The translations under genes were made by a program, and so were the position numbers. Shown here in pieces: positions 32,399 to 43,839 of a stretch of DNA of 64,000 nt (position 1 is its first letter; each line of letters begins with the position of its first letter). The notes beneath the pieces were generated by a model. That model searched no databases. It had not been told where the DNA came from and worked only from the letters and a program-made list of their open reading frames with translations. The DNA is from Ascaphus truei (Eukaryota; Chordata; Amphibia; Anura; Ascaphidae). The DNA is taken from NCBI GenBank assembly GCA_036426205.1, contig CM071574.1, forward strand, positions 15,463,725 to 15,527,724. Reading direction: 5' to 3'.

Positions 32399-33356
32399 TT
32401 AAAAAATCAAGATTTCCACCCAAGATAAAGATCATGACAAACCACCGCAAAGGATTTTTGATTCAGCGCAACATGCACAGGAATTCATTGAAGCACATTG
32501 TGCTATTATTTTTTCTTGATCATCTTCTAACCAGGATTTAGAGTCAAATGTTTACTGTAACTCTTTGTTACCTGTTTCCAAGCTAGTCAATATAGCTGAA
32601 GATGAGTACAGTACTAATAAGAAATCACAAGCCTTGTTAGTCTTATAGAGCCTCAATTTGGGGGTCCTTGACCTCGTCACGTTGTCTTTGTCCAGCATGG
32701 GCTGTTTTCAAACTGTTACTTTTTATTTGTTTCTGGGACGTGCAAATATTATTTGTCAAGCACTGTGGATTCAATTTATAATAATGTTTCTTCTTTTGAG
32801 GCTAATATGGTTAGATTTTTAAGTTGGAATGTAAAAGGGATTACCTCCCCAATTAAATTAAGGAAAATGTTAACTTGCTTAAATTGACTGAAAACAGATG
32901 TTGCCTTTTTGCTGGAAACCCATCTCACAAACGAGGAATATGATACATTACAATAAAACTAGGTTCAATTTAGTTTATATGCCTCCTTCAATAGGAAGAA
33001 AATAGGCATCACAATTTACATCAGATAAATTAAACCTTTTAAATGAATCAACCTAACCCGAGACCCAATATGCAGTTTTCTAATTGCCCATGGTAAGATT
33101 CATCATAAACTATTTTTGTTAGCCAATATCTGTGCTCCCAATACTACTCTAGATCTCTTTCCACTAATTTGGCAAAAAGTCTCCAAACATTTCAAGATAT
33201 ACGTCTAGTTTTAAGGGGGAGGTCAACTTGGTTTATAACCTGGTGTTAGACAGGTCTACGACGCCTTCCTTTGCTATTGGCTCTAAATTAAGATGGAATT
33301 CAAAGATTGATGACTGGGTGAAAAAGGGACTCAATAGACTAGATTAACTTAACATA
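32399..33356 (+). mobile_element. L1/Tx1-type LINE fragment, endonuclease region
   Basis: Near 32808-33190 the plus-strand translations read FLSWNVKGITSPIKLRK, TDVAFLLETHLTNEEYDTL and FLLANICAPNTTLDLFPLIW, the N-terminal apurinic endonuclease pattern of L1/Tx1 ORF2. Stops and frameshifts are frequent. The part before 32800 may be the end of ORF1 but is not recognisable. It abuts the truncated gypsy element on the left and a Penelope-like element on the right. Confidence 0.7.
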
Positions 33357-34640
33357 CATATTACTGCAGTAGAGTACAGGGAAAATGGCGGTGCATCTGC
33401 TGCTGCTGCTGAAGATTGGAAACCACAAACTGCAAACCACAAAATATCCTAGGTGCAAAAATGTATTTTAGGGCATAGTAACAGCCAAAAAGAACACTCT
33501 GACGCGTTTCCTGTGGTATCCCACGCTTTATCAAAGAGTAATTTTGTGGTTTGCAGTTTGTGGTTTCCAATCTTCAGCAGCAGCAGCAGATGCACCGCCG
33601 TTTTCCCTGTACTCTCTTCAATTGTTCCTTGGTAGGAGCACGCAGGACAGGACCAGGATATCCCCAAGGTCAGCAGTGAGTAATCCATTTACTTCATTTA
33701 TGTGATCAGTCCCACACACGGTTACCTAGACCATCACATAAGACTTACCTATATGGCTAGTGGCAACATCTATGGGAGTGTGTTTAACATTGGACTATCT
33801 GGAATCCTGAGTCTTATGAACTGTCCTATGCTATGAAGGTGTTTATATTTTTATATCATGATCAAACATTGCCTACTCCTGGTTAGCATCACAAGTGGGA
33901 ATTAACCCTCCCCTTCCCTTCCATATTACTGCAGTAAAAAGTACAGGTAGCGTTAAAAAAATGGGATAGCAGCAATCCTTTTTTCAATACCAATGTTGAT
34001 TAATTTTTAAAGGAGGTGGTAATTAAATGACCAGCTTATTTAAGAGCTACAACTGCTATATTGAACACATTGGATACAATTGTGTGAAAATCAGAAAATA
34101 GATTAGCAGACTTAGATGTGCAATCTTTATATACATCGATTTGACATATGGATGGAATAGAGGCAGTGGGGTACTTTTGAATGTGGAGCGCTCGTTACCA
34201 AATTTACAAGTTACATTTATTTTAGATGGTATTGTTTATTTTGCAGCATAGTTATTTTATATTTGAAGACTTATTATATTTACAGTTATGTGGCACAGCT
34301 ATGGGCATTTGGTTGGCCCCTAGTTTTGCCAATTTATGGATTTATTTGAGTTGAATAAGATTTGGGATTGCGATGTGTCTCCACCATAGTTGAGTCTGTG
34401 GCGGAGATACATCGATGATATATTATTATATGAAGGGTGACCAGTCCATCCCTATTATCATGTGTTTATAAACTGAATTGAAATATGAAAAAAAATTAAG
34501 TTTGTTCTGATAGTACTGAGTTCATAAAGTTCCTTGATTTAAAAATCTATGTGGAAGTGGATATCAAATATACCTTATGGTGAGTTTCTTTGTTTTTTAA
34601 GAAACTGTTCGAATTTGTATTTTTGAAAGAAAATGTCACA
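33357..34640 (+). mobile_element. Penelope-like element, degenerate
   Basis: An inverted repeat of about 78 bp per arm (33368-33446 against 33538-33616, containing CAGCAGCAGCAGATGCACCG) encloses ACTCTGACGCGTTTC, as in Penelope pseudo-LTRs. The RT follows in broken frames: LADLDVQSLYTSI near 34110, a GTAMGIWLAPSFANLWIYL-like stretch near 34290-34345, and WRRYIDDI near 34390. This order fits Penelope-like RT. A 15-bp direct repeat, CATATTACTGCAGTA, occurs at 33357-33371 and 33922-33936. No endonuclease is clear. Confidence 0.65.
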
Positions 34641-35300
34641 ATTGGGGTTGAACAGACTACCAGGGATCACAAAGCACCAAGCAGAACACAATGATTTAAT
34701 AAACCAGAGTTTATTTAGCCAAAGCTACAGTAACAGTATAACCATACTCACAGAATACAGCAATAACTCACCGAAACACCAGGAATACAGGGGTACTCCT
34801 AGCTGACTTGGAAGGTGCTGTCGAAATGAGCTTACGTTGGATGTTCCTTCATGATGTGTCCTGCAAGGGTTTCCGCACTTAAGCATTACCACCTTGGGGT
34901 CCACTGTCTCTGTACAAGTTGGTCTCTGACACCAAGACCAACCAACAGCAACTATGGAACTCTGATCAGTGTTAAATTACATAGACCCCCGGCTTCCATA
35001 CAGAAACATGGAAGTCCGAGTGCCTACCAATCAGGAAAGAGATTGTCTTTGTGACACCAATCAGAGCTTGCTGGCTCACCCTAGATAGACTAATCAGGCC
35101 TGGGGGAGATGTATGTTCTCTGGGACAGCTTCTAGGGGCATGCGTGGGAGATTCAAACTGACCAATTGTAATAGGTCTGATGGAGCTAGGGCCCAGGCCC
35201 CGATTCCATATGTCCGCTCCATACCTCCCATAGGAATAGGTCCATGCTTCCTGGGTGAAACACCTCCACTTGTGATAAATACATTGAAGAATGTGCAACC
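34633..35300 (-). repeat. LTR-like repeat, second family
   Basis: Starts TGTCACAATTGGGG and has an AATAAA signal on the minus strand (inside TTTAATAAACCAGAGTTTATTTAGCC near 34695). The length and U-region layout suggest an LTR in minus orientation. The far end could not be placed and no coding part is attached. Alternative: an unrelated interspersed repeat. Confidence 0.4.
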
Positions 35301-35549
35301 TTTACATAGAAAGATCAAATCAAAAGTGGGTAATATCATCAATTTTGAAAGATATAAAGAAACATATATATATTGCAGCCCATATCCAAGTGGCCCATTA
35401 TAAGTGGCATGACTACTGAACAACTGAAGTTTAAAAGGAAGTTCAAAAGAAGTGAGGAATAAGTGGACACCCCATCTAGCCCTGATTCCTGCATTTGAAC
35501 TACGCTGGAAAGGAGGATATCATCAATACCAGACTGCATAATTACTGCT

Positions 35550-38500
35550 GTGATGCTGCCTTTACCATTTATATTTGCTGTGACTTCACTTCTTCTCAAA
35601 TTATGCACTTCTTTCTACCAGCCTCAGTATGTCTCTAACTCTATTCATATATCTCCATCTCTCCTTCCTTCACCACTTCTCAGTTCACATGAACTCCTTT
35701 CTTACCTGCGTCCTCTGACACCACACAGCTATATCCCCTGCACTAAAAAACACCCCTACAAATCCTCCTCACACATCCTCTTTCTATCCATGCTTCTCCT
35801 CCTTGCTTCTGGGGATATCTCTCCCAATCCTGGTCCCTGTCTTATTTCAACTTGCTCTCGTCCTCGCCTCCCACATGCAACTTCTACTCCTTCTGGTGTC
35901 AACCCCTCCAACCTCATACCCATCCCCTGCCACCCTCCCTCCTCTCTCCCTTTCTCCTGTGCCCTTTGGAATGCTCGCTCCCTCTCTAACAAGTTCCTCT
36001 CTGTACATGACTTCTTTCTCTCTCACTCTCTGCTCCTATTTGCTATAACTGAGACCTGGCTCACTCAGTCTGACTCTGCTCTGGAAGCTGCCCTCTCCTA
36101 TGGTGGCCTTTCCTTCTCCCACACTCCGCGCCCAGATGGCAGGGGTGGAGGCGTGGGGCTCCTGCTCTCCTCTGTCTGCCGTTACCGAACCCTTCCTATT
36201 CCCCCCTCTCTTGCTTTTCCCTCCTTTGAGGCTCACACTGTCCAGATCTTCTCTCCTCTCCCTGTTCATGTGGCGGTCATCTATCGCCCACCTACCTCTA
36301 CTCATCCCCCTTCTGCCTTTCTCTCTCACTTTGAATCCTGGCTCTCTTTCTTTCTCTCCTCAGACTCCCCTGTTCTTCTCCTTGGGGACTTCAATTGCCA
36401 CATTGATGACCCCTCTCTCTCTTGGGCTTCCCGCTTTCTTTCTCTTACCTCTTCTTTTGGCCTTCAACAGTGGACTGCAGCCAGCACCCACAAGGATGGC
36501 CACTACTTAGACCTGGTTTTCACTAAAAACTTCTCTCTCTCTGATTTCTCCATTTCCCCTTTCCTCTCTCTGACCATCATCTCATCTCATTCTCTTTATC
36601 TCGCTTCTCCCCTTCTCCACCTCCATCTACACCCCGGTTCTGCAGAAACCTGCGCTCTATTCACTTACCTGACTTTGAGTCCACTTTACACTCCTCCCTC
36701 TCCTCTCTCAGCTCTGCTACAGACCCTGACAACCTGGTCAGAAAGTCCAACTCTGTCTTGTCCTCGTCTCTTGATCTACATGCCCCGCTTTCTCTCTGCC
36801 GCCCTCGCCCTTCTAACCCTAGACCCTGGCTAAATTCCCACACGCGCAAGCTGCGTTCCTCCACTCGTTCCTCTGAACGCCTCTGGAGAAAGTCTCACAC
36901 TCTCGCAGACTTCCTTCACTACAAATTTATGCTATCCTGTTTCAACTCTGCCCTCTCGCAAGCTAAACAAGCCTACTTTTCTGCACTAATCAACATGCAC
37001 AAGTCTAACCCACGCCGACTGTTATCTGTCTTTGATACTCTACTCAAACCACCCTCAGCTGCCTCTCCTTCCTCCATCTCCGCTCAGGACTTTGCTGACT
37101 ATTTTAAGGAAAAGGTGGAATCCATACGGCAGAACATCCCCTCTGTTTCTTCCCCCCATCTTACACCTCTTCCTAACTCTCCTCCTGCCTTCCTTGAGTC
37201 TTTTTCCACTGTCTCAGAGGAGGATGTGTCGCTGTTGATCTCCTCTTCTCCCTCTACCACTTGCCCTCTTGACCCCATTCCCTCCCATCTCCTAAAACCT
37301 CTAGCTCCTACTATAATCCCTATGCTTACACACATTTTTAACTCCTCCCTCTGCTCTGGAACCTTTCCATCCCCCTTCAAACATGCAACAGTCATACCAT
37401 TACTCAAAAACAGCAAGCTTGACCCTACCTGTCTTTCTAACTATCGACCTGTCTCCCTCCTGCCTTTTGCCTCTAAACTACTTGAACGTCTTGTATTCTC
37501 TCGCTTGCTCCATTTTCTCAACACCTATTCTCTCCTAGACCCTCTACAATCTGGCTTCCGCACTGCTCACTCCACCGAAACAGCCCTCACCAAAATAACT
37601 GACGACCTCCATGCTGCCAAAGACAGAGGTCATTACACTCTGCTCATATTACTCGACCTCTCTGCAGCATTTGACACCGTGGACCACCCTCTTCTCCTCC
37701 ACATTCTCCATACTCTAGGTATTCGGAACAAAGCTCTATCCTGGATCTCATCCTACCTCTCCCATCGTACTTTCAGTGTCTCTTCTGCTAACACCTCCTC
37801 CTCCTCTATTGATCTCTCTGTGGGGGTACCCCAGGGCTCTGTCCTGGGACCTCTTCTCTTTTCTCTGTACACACTCTCTCTAGGTGACCTAATAACATCT
37901 TTTGGGTTTAATTATCACCTCTATGCCGACGACACACAAATATACTTTTCAACACCTGACCTTACACCTGCTGTACAAACCAAAGTTTCTGAATGTCTCT
38001 CTGCTATATCATCCTGGATGGCCCTCCGACGCCTTAAACTCAACATGGCTAAAACAGAGCTCCTCATACTTCCTCCCAAACCTGGCCCTACTACCTCCTT
38101 CCACATTACTGTTGGAACTACAATCATTCACCAGTAGCCCAAGCACGCTTCCTAGGGGTCACACTCGACTCCTCTCTCACATTCGCCCCTCACATTCAAA
38201 ACATTTCTAAAACTTGTCGCTTTTTCCTCCACAATATAACTAAGATACGCCCTTTCCTCTGTTGTTCGACTGCTAAAACTCTGACTCAGGCCCTCATTCT
38301 CTCCCGTCTTGATTACTGTAACCTCCTGCTGTCTGGCCTTCCTGCCTCTAACCTGTCTCCCCTACAATCTATCCTAAATGCTGCTGCCAGAATCACTCTA
38401 CTCTTTCCTAGATCTGTCTCAGCATCTCCCCTCATGAAATCCCTCTCCTGGCTTCCGATCAAATCCCGCATCTCACACTCCATTCTTCTCCTCACTTTTA

Positions 38501-38757
38501 AAGCTTTACACTCTTCTGCTCCTCCTTACATCTCAGCCCTAATTTCTCGCTATGCACCATCCCGACTCTTGCGTTCTGCTCAAGGATGTCTACTTTCTAC
38601 CCCCTTTGTATCTAAAGCCCTCTCCCGCCTTAAACCTTTTTCACTGACTGCCCCACACCTCTGGAATGCCCTTCCCCTCAGTACCCGACTAGCACCCTCT
38701 CTATCCACCTTTAAGACCCACCTTAAGACACACTTGCTTAAAGAAGCATATGAATAG
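35550..38757 (+). pseudogene. L2 LINE ORF2: 2A-like motif, endonuclease, RT
   Basis: Three consecutive frames are needed. Frame one (35550-36560) starts with a hydrophobic leader, LLLLASGDISPNPGP (a 2A-like element, motif at 35811-35837), then endonuclease blocks CALWNARSL, ITETWL, RGGGVGLLL, LLLGDFNCH and HYLDLVFT. A frameshift at about 36555-36570 leads to frame two, with [10 protein letters not shown], the linker, and RT with [22 protein letters not shown] (about 37649), [13 protein letters not shown] and YADD at 37922-37933. A second frameshift at about 38120-38133 leads to frame three, with FLGVTLDSSL, the C-terminal DYCNLLLSG-type block and HLLKEAYE before the stop at 38757. All catalytic motifs remain, so decay is recent or partly sequencing error. 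Autonomous activity is unlikely as assembled. Confidence 0.85.
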
Positions 38758-38866
38758 CACTGTGGATATTCTGAACACAGGATACATAAAGATTGGCCCC
38801 CTGCAGACGCACTTACCAGAACTCCCTCCTACTGTCTCTGTACGTTCTCCCTACCTACCAATTAGA
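38103..38866 (+). repeat. Left copy of a gap-flanking exact repeat
   Basis: These 764 bases recur at 38958-39721 with a constant offset of 855. The 107- and 60-codon frames in the two copies are identical. The unit covers the L2 C-terminal region and part of the 3' UTR. Confidence 0.9.
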
Positions 38867-38957
38867 NNNNNNNNNNNNNNNNNNNNNNNNNNNNNNNNNN
38901 NNNNNNNNNNNNNNNNNNNNNNNNNNNNNNNNNNNNNNNNNNNNNNNNNNNNNNNNN
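38867..38957. other. Assembly gap, 91 N
   Basis: A run of 91 N sits exactly between the two identical copies, which marks an unclosed join rather than biology. Confidence 0.98.
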
Positions 38958-39721
38958 ACATTACTGTTGGAACTACAATCATTCACCAGTAGCCCAAGCA
39001 CGCTTCCTAGGGGTCACACTCGACTCCTCTCTCACATTCGCCCCTCACATTCAAAACATTTCTAAAACTTGTCGCTTTTTCCTCCACAATATAACTAAGA
39101 TACGCCCTTTCCTCTGTTGTTCGACTGCTAAAACTCTGACTCAGGCCCTCATTCTCTCCCGTCTTGATTACTGTAACCTCCTGCTGTCTGGCCTTCCTGC
39201 CTCTAACCTGTCTCCCCTACAATCTATCCTAAATGCTGCTGCCAGAATCACTCTACTCTTTCCTAGATCTGTCTCAGCATCTCCCCTCATGAAATCCCTC
39301 TCCTGGCTTCCGATCAAATCCCGCATCTCACACTCCATTCTTCTCCTCACTTTTAAAGCTTTACACTCTTCTGCTCCTCCTTACATCTCAGCCCTAATTT
39401 CTCGCTATGCACCATCCCGACTCTTGCGTTCTGCTCAAGGATGTCTACTTTCTACCCCCTTTGTATCTAAAGCCCTCTCCCGCCTTAAACCTTTTTCACT
39501 GACTGCCCCACACCTCTGGAATGCCCTTCCCCTCAGTACCCGACTAGCACCCTCTCTATCCACCTTTAAGACCCACCTTAAGACACACTTGCTTAAAGAA
39601 GCATATGAATAGCACTGTGGATATTCTGAACACAGGATACATAAAGATTGGCCCCCTGCAGACGCACTTACCAGAACTCCCTCCTACTGTCTCTGTACGT
39701 TCTCCCTACCTACCAATTAGA
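38958..39721 (+). repeat. Right copy of the gap-flanking exact repeat
   Basis: Identical to 38103-38866. This copy continues without interruption into the LINE 3' UTR, so it is the natural continuation. The left copy is probably the overlapping end of the neighbouring contig. Confidence 0.9.
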
Positions 39722-40867
39722 ATGTAAGCTCCTCAGGGCAGGGACTCCTCTTCCGAAATATTACTTTTATGTCTAAAGCACTTATTCCCATGATCTGTTA
39801 TTTATATTATCTGTTATTTATTTGATTACCACATGTATTACTACTGTGAAGCGCTATGTACACTAATGGCGCTATATAAATAAAGACATACAATACAATA
39901 CAATACAATACAATAAATATTTTCCAATATTTATTACGAAGTATAGTCAGATTGGATATAGAATTAATAAAATACTAGCTGTACCCAGTGTAACATACAC
40001 CGATCTAGGAGCTATCAAAGGTTTTTAAACATTACTCTTTGTTTTCACCCCTCCCTGTAATGCCTTGCTGTCTCTTGTTCCCTCTCCCCCAACTTACTAT
40101 CTCCTCCATTATGCCCTGCTTCTCTTTGCACTCTCTCCTCCCCTCTCTTTGCACTCCTTGCCTTGCCCAGGACATACTTGAAAACGAGAGGTAACTCTCA
40201 ATGTATTACTTCCTGGTAAAATATTTTATAAATAAATTACTGTGTCTGCTCCTCTATTTGAACACTACAGTCCCTCCTCTCCTACTTATCTCATCTGTCT
40301 CCTCCTCTCCTTGCTGTCTCTCTGTCTTTTCCTTTAATTGCTGTCTCTCTCTCTGCCTTCCTTGCTGTCTCTCCTCTCCTTCCTCATCCATTATGTCCTG
40401 CTCCTTTTTCCATTCTCTGGCCTCCTCTTGGCACTCTCTCTCCCCTCTTTGCACTCCCTACCTTACGGTGTCTGCTCCTTTCTGTGCACACTACACTTCC
40501 TCCTCTCCTATTCATCTGTCTCCTCTCCTTGCTATCTTGGTTTCCTCCTTCTATTCACCTTTCTGTCTCTCCTCCCCAATGTGCACAGAGCTCTCTGTTG
40601 TCTCTCTCTCTCTTTCGCTGTCTCCTCTCCCCTCCTTCCTATCTCTCCTCCCCCTCCATCATGCACTGCTCTTCTTTGCACTCTCTCCTCCCCTCTCTTT
40701 GCAATCCATACCATACTGAGTCTGCTCCTCTCTGGGAACACTACGTGCCCCCTCCCCTACTCACCTCATCTATCTCCTCCACTCCTTACTGTCTCCACTG
40801 CCATTAAATCCCCCCACCAGTGTTTCCTGGGTGAGTGAGAGAGGCCGCTCAGTCTATCACAGAGGAG

Positions 40868-41290
40868 GATGTATGTATATCTTTATTTATATAGAGCCGG
40901 CAGTGTACTCAGCACTTTATAAAGACAATACAGTACAGGGAATTATAATACTACAATGAGCATAGCAAAGTAAGACAATAGGAAAGGAAATCCCTGCCCC
41001 GGAGAACTTACAATCTTAGTGGTGTGTTGGGAGACTAAGTGCAGTAGATGGCCACAATGGTTTGTAGTTAGTGACTGTGGGTGTGGGACAGTAGCCATGA
41101 GTGCAGGCTATTGGGATGCTTCATTTGAGAGGTGAGTTTTAAGGTTGGTCGGTATTAAATTAGATAGGTTAACAACATTAGCATGGAAAGAGGTGGCAGA
41201 GAGGCGTGGGCGAGAGCAGGTGTGTACATGGCTCGGTCCAAGATTAGGAGAGATATCACCAGCAGCAAGAGGGGTGCGTAGAGAGAGAGA
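40868..41290 (-). mobile_element. L2 3' end fragment
   Basis: The minus strand ends in CTCTATATAAATAAAGATATA and carries the L2 3' UTR hallmark (AAGTTCTCCGGGGCAGGGAT on that strand), with C-terminal coding remnants upstream. Its 3' tail abuts the CT-rich left arm of the host element. Confidence 0.7.
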
Positions 41291-41442
41291 GAGAGGGAGG
41301 TAATAAGTAGAGATGAGATGAGGATTTGTGGGTGAGCTTTTTATTGCAGTGCAGTGATATGTACGGGGCCTCAGCTCTTACCTTCTCTGGTGACATCTGA
41401 CGACTGGTGACATGTCCCAGCATCTCTCCCTCTATGCTGCGG

Positions 41443-41632
41443 TCATTATGGCTCTGCGACGTCAAATGACGGCGCGTTGCCATGACTACATGACGCCACG
41501 GCACCTTGGTAACGAGGCGCCACAGGGCGTCCCTCTGTCATGGCACCATTATGCTGCATGGCGCAGTGATGTCATGTGGTGTCCCATTGTCATGGCAGCA
41601 CAACGCCATTTGATGTCGCAGAGCCATAATGA
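41443..41632. repeat. Palindromic element
   Basis: Arms TCATTATGGCTCTGCGACGT and, inverted, ATGTCGCAGAGCCATAATGA enclose a CpG-rich interior that is itself partly symmetric (GTTGCCATGAC against GTCATGGCAGC). No genes. Confidence 0.6.
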
Positions 41633-42031
41633 TGAGACCATGCAGGGGGAGATGCCGGGAGGACCCGCGGTCTCCCTCCCGGCAATCAGTTTAATTGTTG
41701 TAGGGGAGAGCGTGGGGCCTCTGAAATCACGGGGCTGGTGCAGTGGCACCGACTGCACCACCATCACGCCGGCCCTGGGGGAGACAGATGAGATGAGTTG
41801 GAGAGGAGGGAGTGTAGTGTGTACAGACATGAGCAGACACAGGGAGGCAGGGAGTGCAAAGAGAGGGGGCAGAGAGTGCAACAAGGAGCAGGGCATGACG
41901 GACGAGAGAATGGGGAAGAGGGGACAAGAGACAGCAAGGCGTTACAGGGAGGGGTGAAAACAAAGAGTAATGTTTAATGAATAACCTTTCAGATCTTCTA
42001 TATCAGTTACGCTGGGTACAGCTAGTAAATA

Positions 42032-42364
42032 CAGGCATACCCCGCATTAACGTACGCAATGGGACCGGAGCATGTATGTAAAGCGAAAATGTACTTACAG
42101 TGAAGCACTACCTTTTTCCCACTTATCGACGCATGTACTGTACTGCAATCGTCATATACGTGCATAACTGATGTAAATAACGCGTTTGTAACAGGCTCTA
42201 TAGTCTCCCCGCTTGCGCACAGCTTCGGTACAGGTAGCGAGCCGGTATTGCTGTTCAGGACGTGATGACAGGCACATGCTTGAACTGCCGTTTGCCTATT
42301 GGGCGATATGTACTTACTCGCGAGTGTTCTTAAAGTGAGTGTCCTTAAACCGAGTACTCTTGTA
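42032..42364. mobile_element. Tc1/mariner-type MITE, copy 1
   Basis: Starts CAGGCATACCCCGCATTAAC after TA and continues as the inverse of the copy at 53363-53694. Its right end has diverged (AAACCGAGTACTCTTGTA where the other copy has the intact end). The 127-codon minus-strand frame over it is accidental. Confidence 0.75.
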
Positions 42365-42369
42365 TTGAT

Positions 42370-43545
42370 AAAATACTTAAAATAAGTATAAAATAATAAA
42401 AACAATTAGGAAACTAAAATAATATAACTGGAAAAACATAAAATAATTATAAAAAGATATTGCGAGAAACACCACAGGTTTATAACTCCAATGTAGAGGT
42501 GGGCACTGGGGCTGGTGTTCTAGTTTTGATTCTAAACCATTTTCATTTTGATTATAAAAATCTTAAGGGTTTTTGTTTTGTATTTGGTTTTGGAAGGTAA
42601 GTTTCAAACACCTGGTTTTACCCGTCGCTAATATAAATGTTAAGAAACTGCTGGCTCTGAGTTTGGTATGGTGGAAGTGTGTTTTATTATATGTGTTTCT
42701 TTACAGAACATAAAATATTGTTAAGATTCTAAATACTGTACCAGCCAATACCATTATTGCTTCTTATTATTGGAACATAGCTTTTGTACGTATTTGCATG
42801 CCTACCTCTACATATGATCTTGGCTGAGACTTGATATAATTGCATTTTTCATAATGTAATAATAACAAAACAAAAATGGAAAACAATATATATTACTGCA
42901 GGGAGGAAAACAATATAGAACACTAACATGTTTAAAGCTGTTTAGCACATATATTGCTAAAAGTAATCAAAAATGTATTTGACTGTTATTAAATAGTCTC
43001 ACAAGCTAAAAGTGCACTGCTGCTAACTCATGGCTTGAATACCAAGAGCACTAAAGGAATCAGATACTTTGGCCTTTATTTGATATGCTGTGAGTAACAT
43101 TGTAATTGTGTAATTGTCTGCATTAGAATAGCGCTGACCTCTTCTCCAGCTCTCACGAGGGGCTTCACAGCATCTTGACTTGTGTTCCGTGAGTGTTGTG
43201 TGGCTCATATAATTTGCTAAATGTAATAGGAATAAGAGAAATTCCAGTCCAGATTTGTGTGCAATTAACCTGGTCTCAGCAGGAGATGTTAAAAATGGTG
43301 TCAGGACAACACCCAAGGCAGGTTAGGCTGAACATTGACACTTAAGCAGAAAAATAATTACTTACCCAGGAATAGAGGATGTGTCATGTTGGCATATTTT
43401 GTTTTTAATTGTTAAATAATTTGACTATGATTAATGGAATACGGTACCTGTTAATGTTGAAAACTTTTCATATTTTTGTCTATGTAAATATATAAAACGA
43501 ATGTGTGATTACACTAATTAGCTAAGAATTACAGTTTTAATCTGC
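42370..43545. other. No gene recognised
   Basis: AT-rich DNA. The 97-codon minus-strand frame at 43316-43023 has normal amino-acid mixture but no family resemblance and no visible splice context; not called. Confidence 0.4.
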
Positions 43546-43549
43546 GCAA

Positions 43550-43835
43550 CTCAAATAAAGTGGGCCCGGTCGGAAGTTGGGGCCAGCTTCCGGCTTGCAC
43601 TGGTGAAAGAGGGGGGAAAGAGGCCTGGGGTGGGAGAGAGAGGCAGGCCTTCTGGAGCTTGGACAAACTGGCGTCCGGTGGCAACCAGGGGTACAGCTGC
43701 CCGGACACAGAAGTTGGGCATGAACTCTGGCCAGTGCCAAACTTCCAGCGCCGGCCGGGCCCCCTCAGCCTCCAGGCCTGGGACAGCTGTCCCATCTCCC
43801 CTCCCCCGTCGGTGGCCCTGACCATTCCTTTGATA
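43550..43835. other. Isolated GC-rich block
   Basis: About 290 bases with high G+C between AT-rich flanks, open on both strands (frames at 43529-43868), rich in CCAGG/CCTGG. It may be a repeat or the remains of a CpG island; most CpGs are absent. No protein family recognised. Confidence 0.35.
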
Positions 43836-43839
43836 TTTT

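Larger units (their letters stand above)
35400..39915 (+). mobile_element. Nearly full-length L2-clade LINE
   Basis: Spans a leader, a 2A-like motif, an apurinic endonuclease, a reverse transcriptase, a C-terminal domain, and a 3' end with TGTAAGCTCCTCAGGGCAGG, GAAGCGCTATGTAC and TGGCGCTATATAAATAAAGA followed by a (CAATA)n tail. The 5' boundary is approximate. The assembled length is inflated by a gap and an exact duplication (see 38103-39721). Confidence 0.85.
39973..42028. mobile_element. 2-kb element with long inverted ends
   Basis: The left end reads ACTAGCTGTACCCAGTGTAA and the right end is its inverse, CGCTGGGTACAGCTAGT. Both are followed inward by matching AAACATTACTCTTTGTTTTC blocks and CT-rich tracts with GCACTCTCTCC/TGTCTC units (40050-40850, and inverted at 41790-41960). 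Inside are a minus-strand L2 3' fragment and a palindrome. CT-rich tracts keep several frames open, but none is a gene. The superfamily is not identified. Confidence 0.5.

Noticed and set aside
38958..39721. True tandem duplication of the LINE 3' half
   Set aside because: The copies are identical and end exactly at a run of N, which fits an unmerged contig overlap better.
40201..40838. Frames of 166-172 codons
   Set aside because: They translate CT-rich satellite-like arms of an inverted-repeat element.
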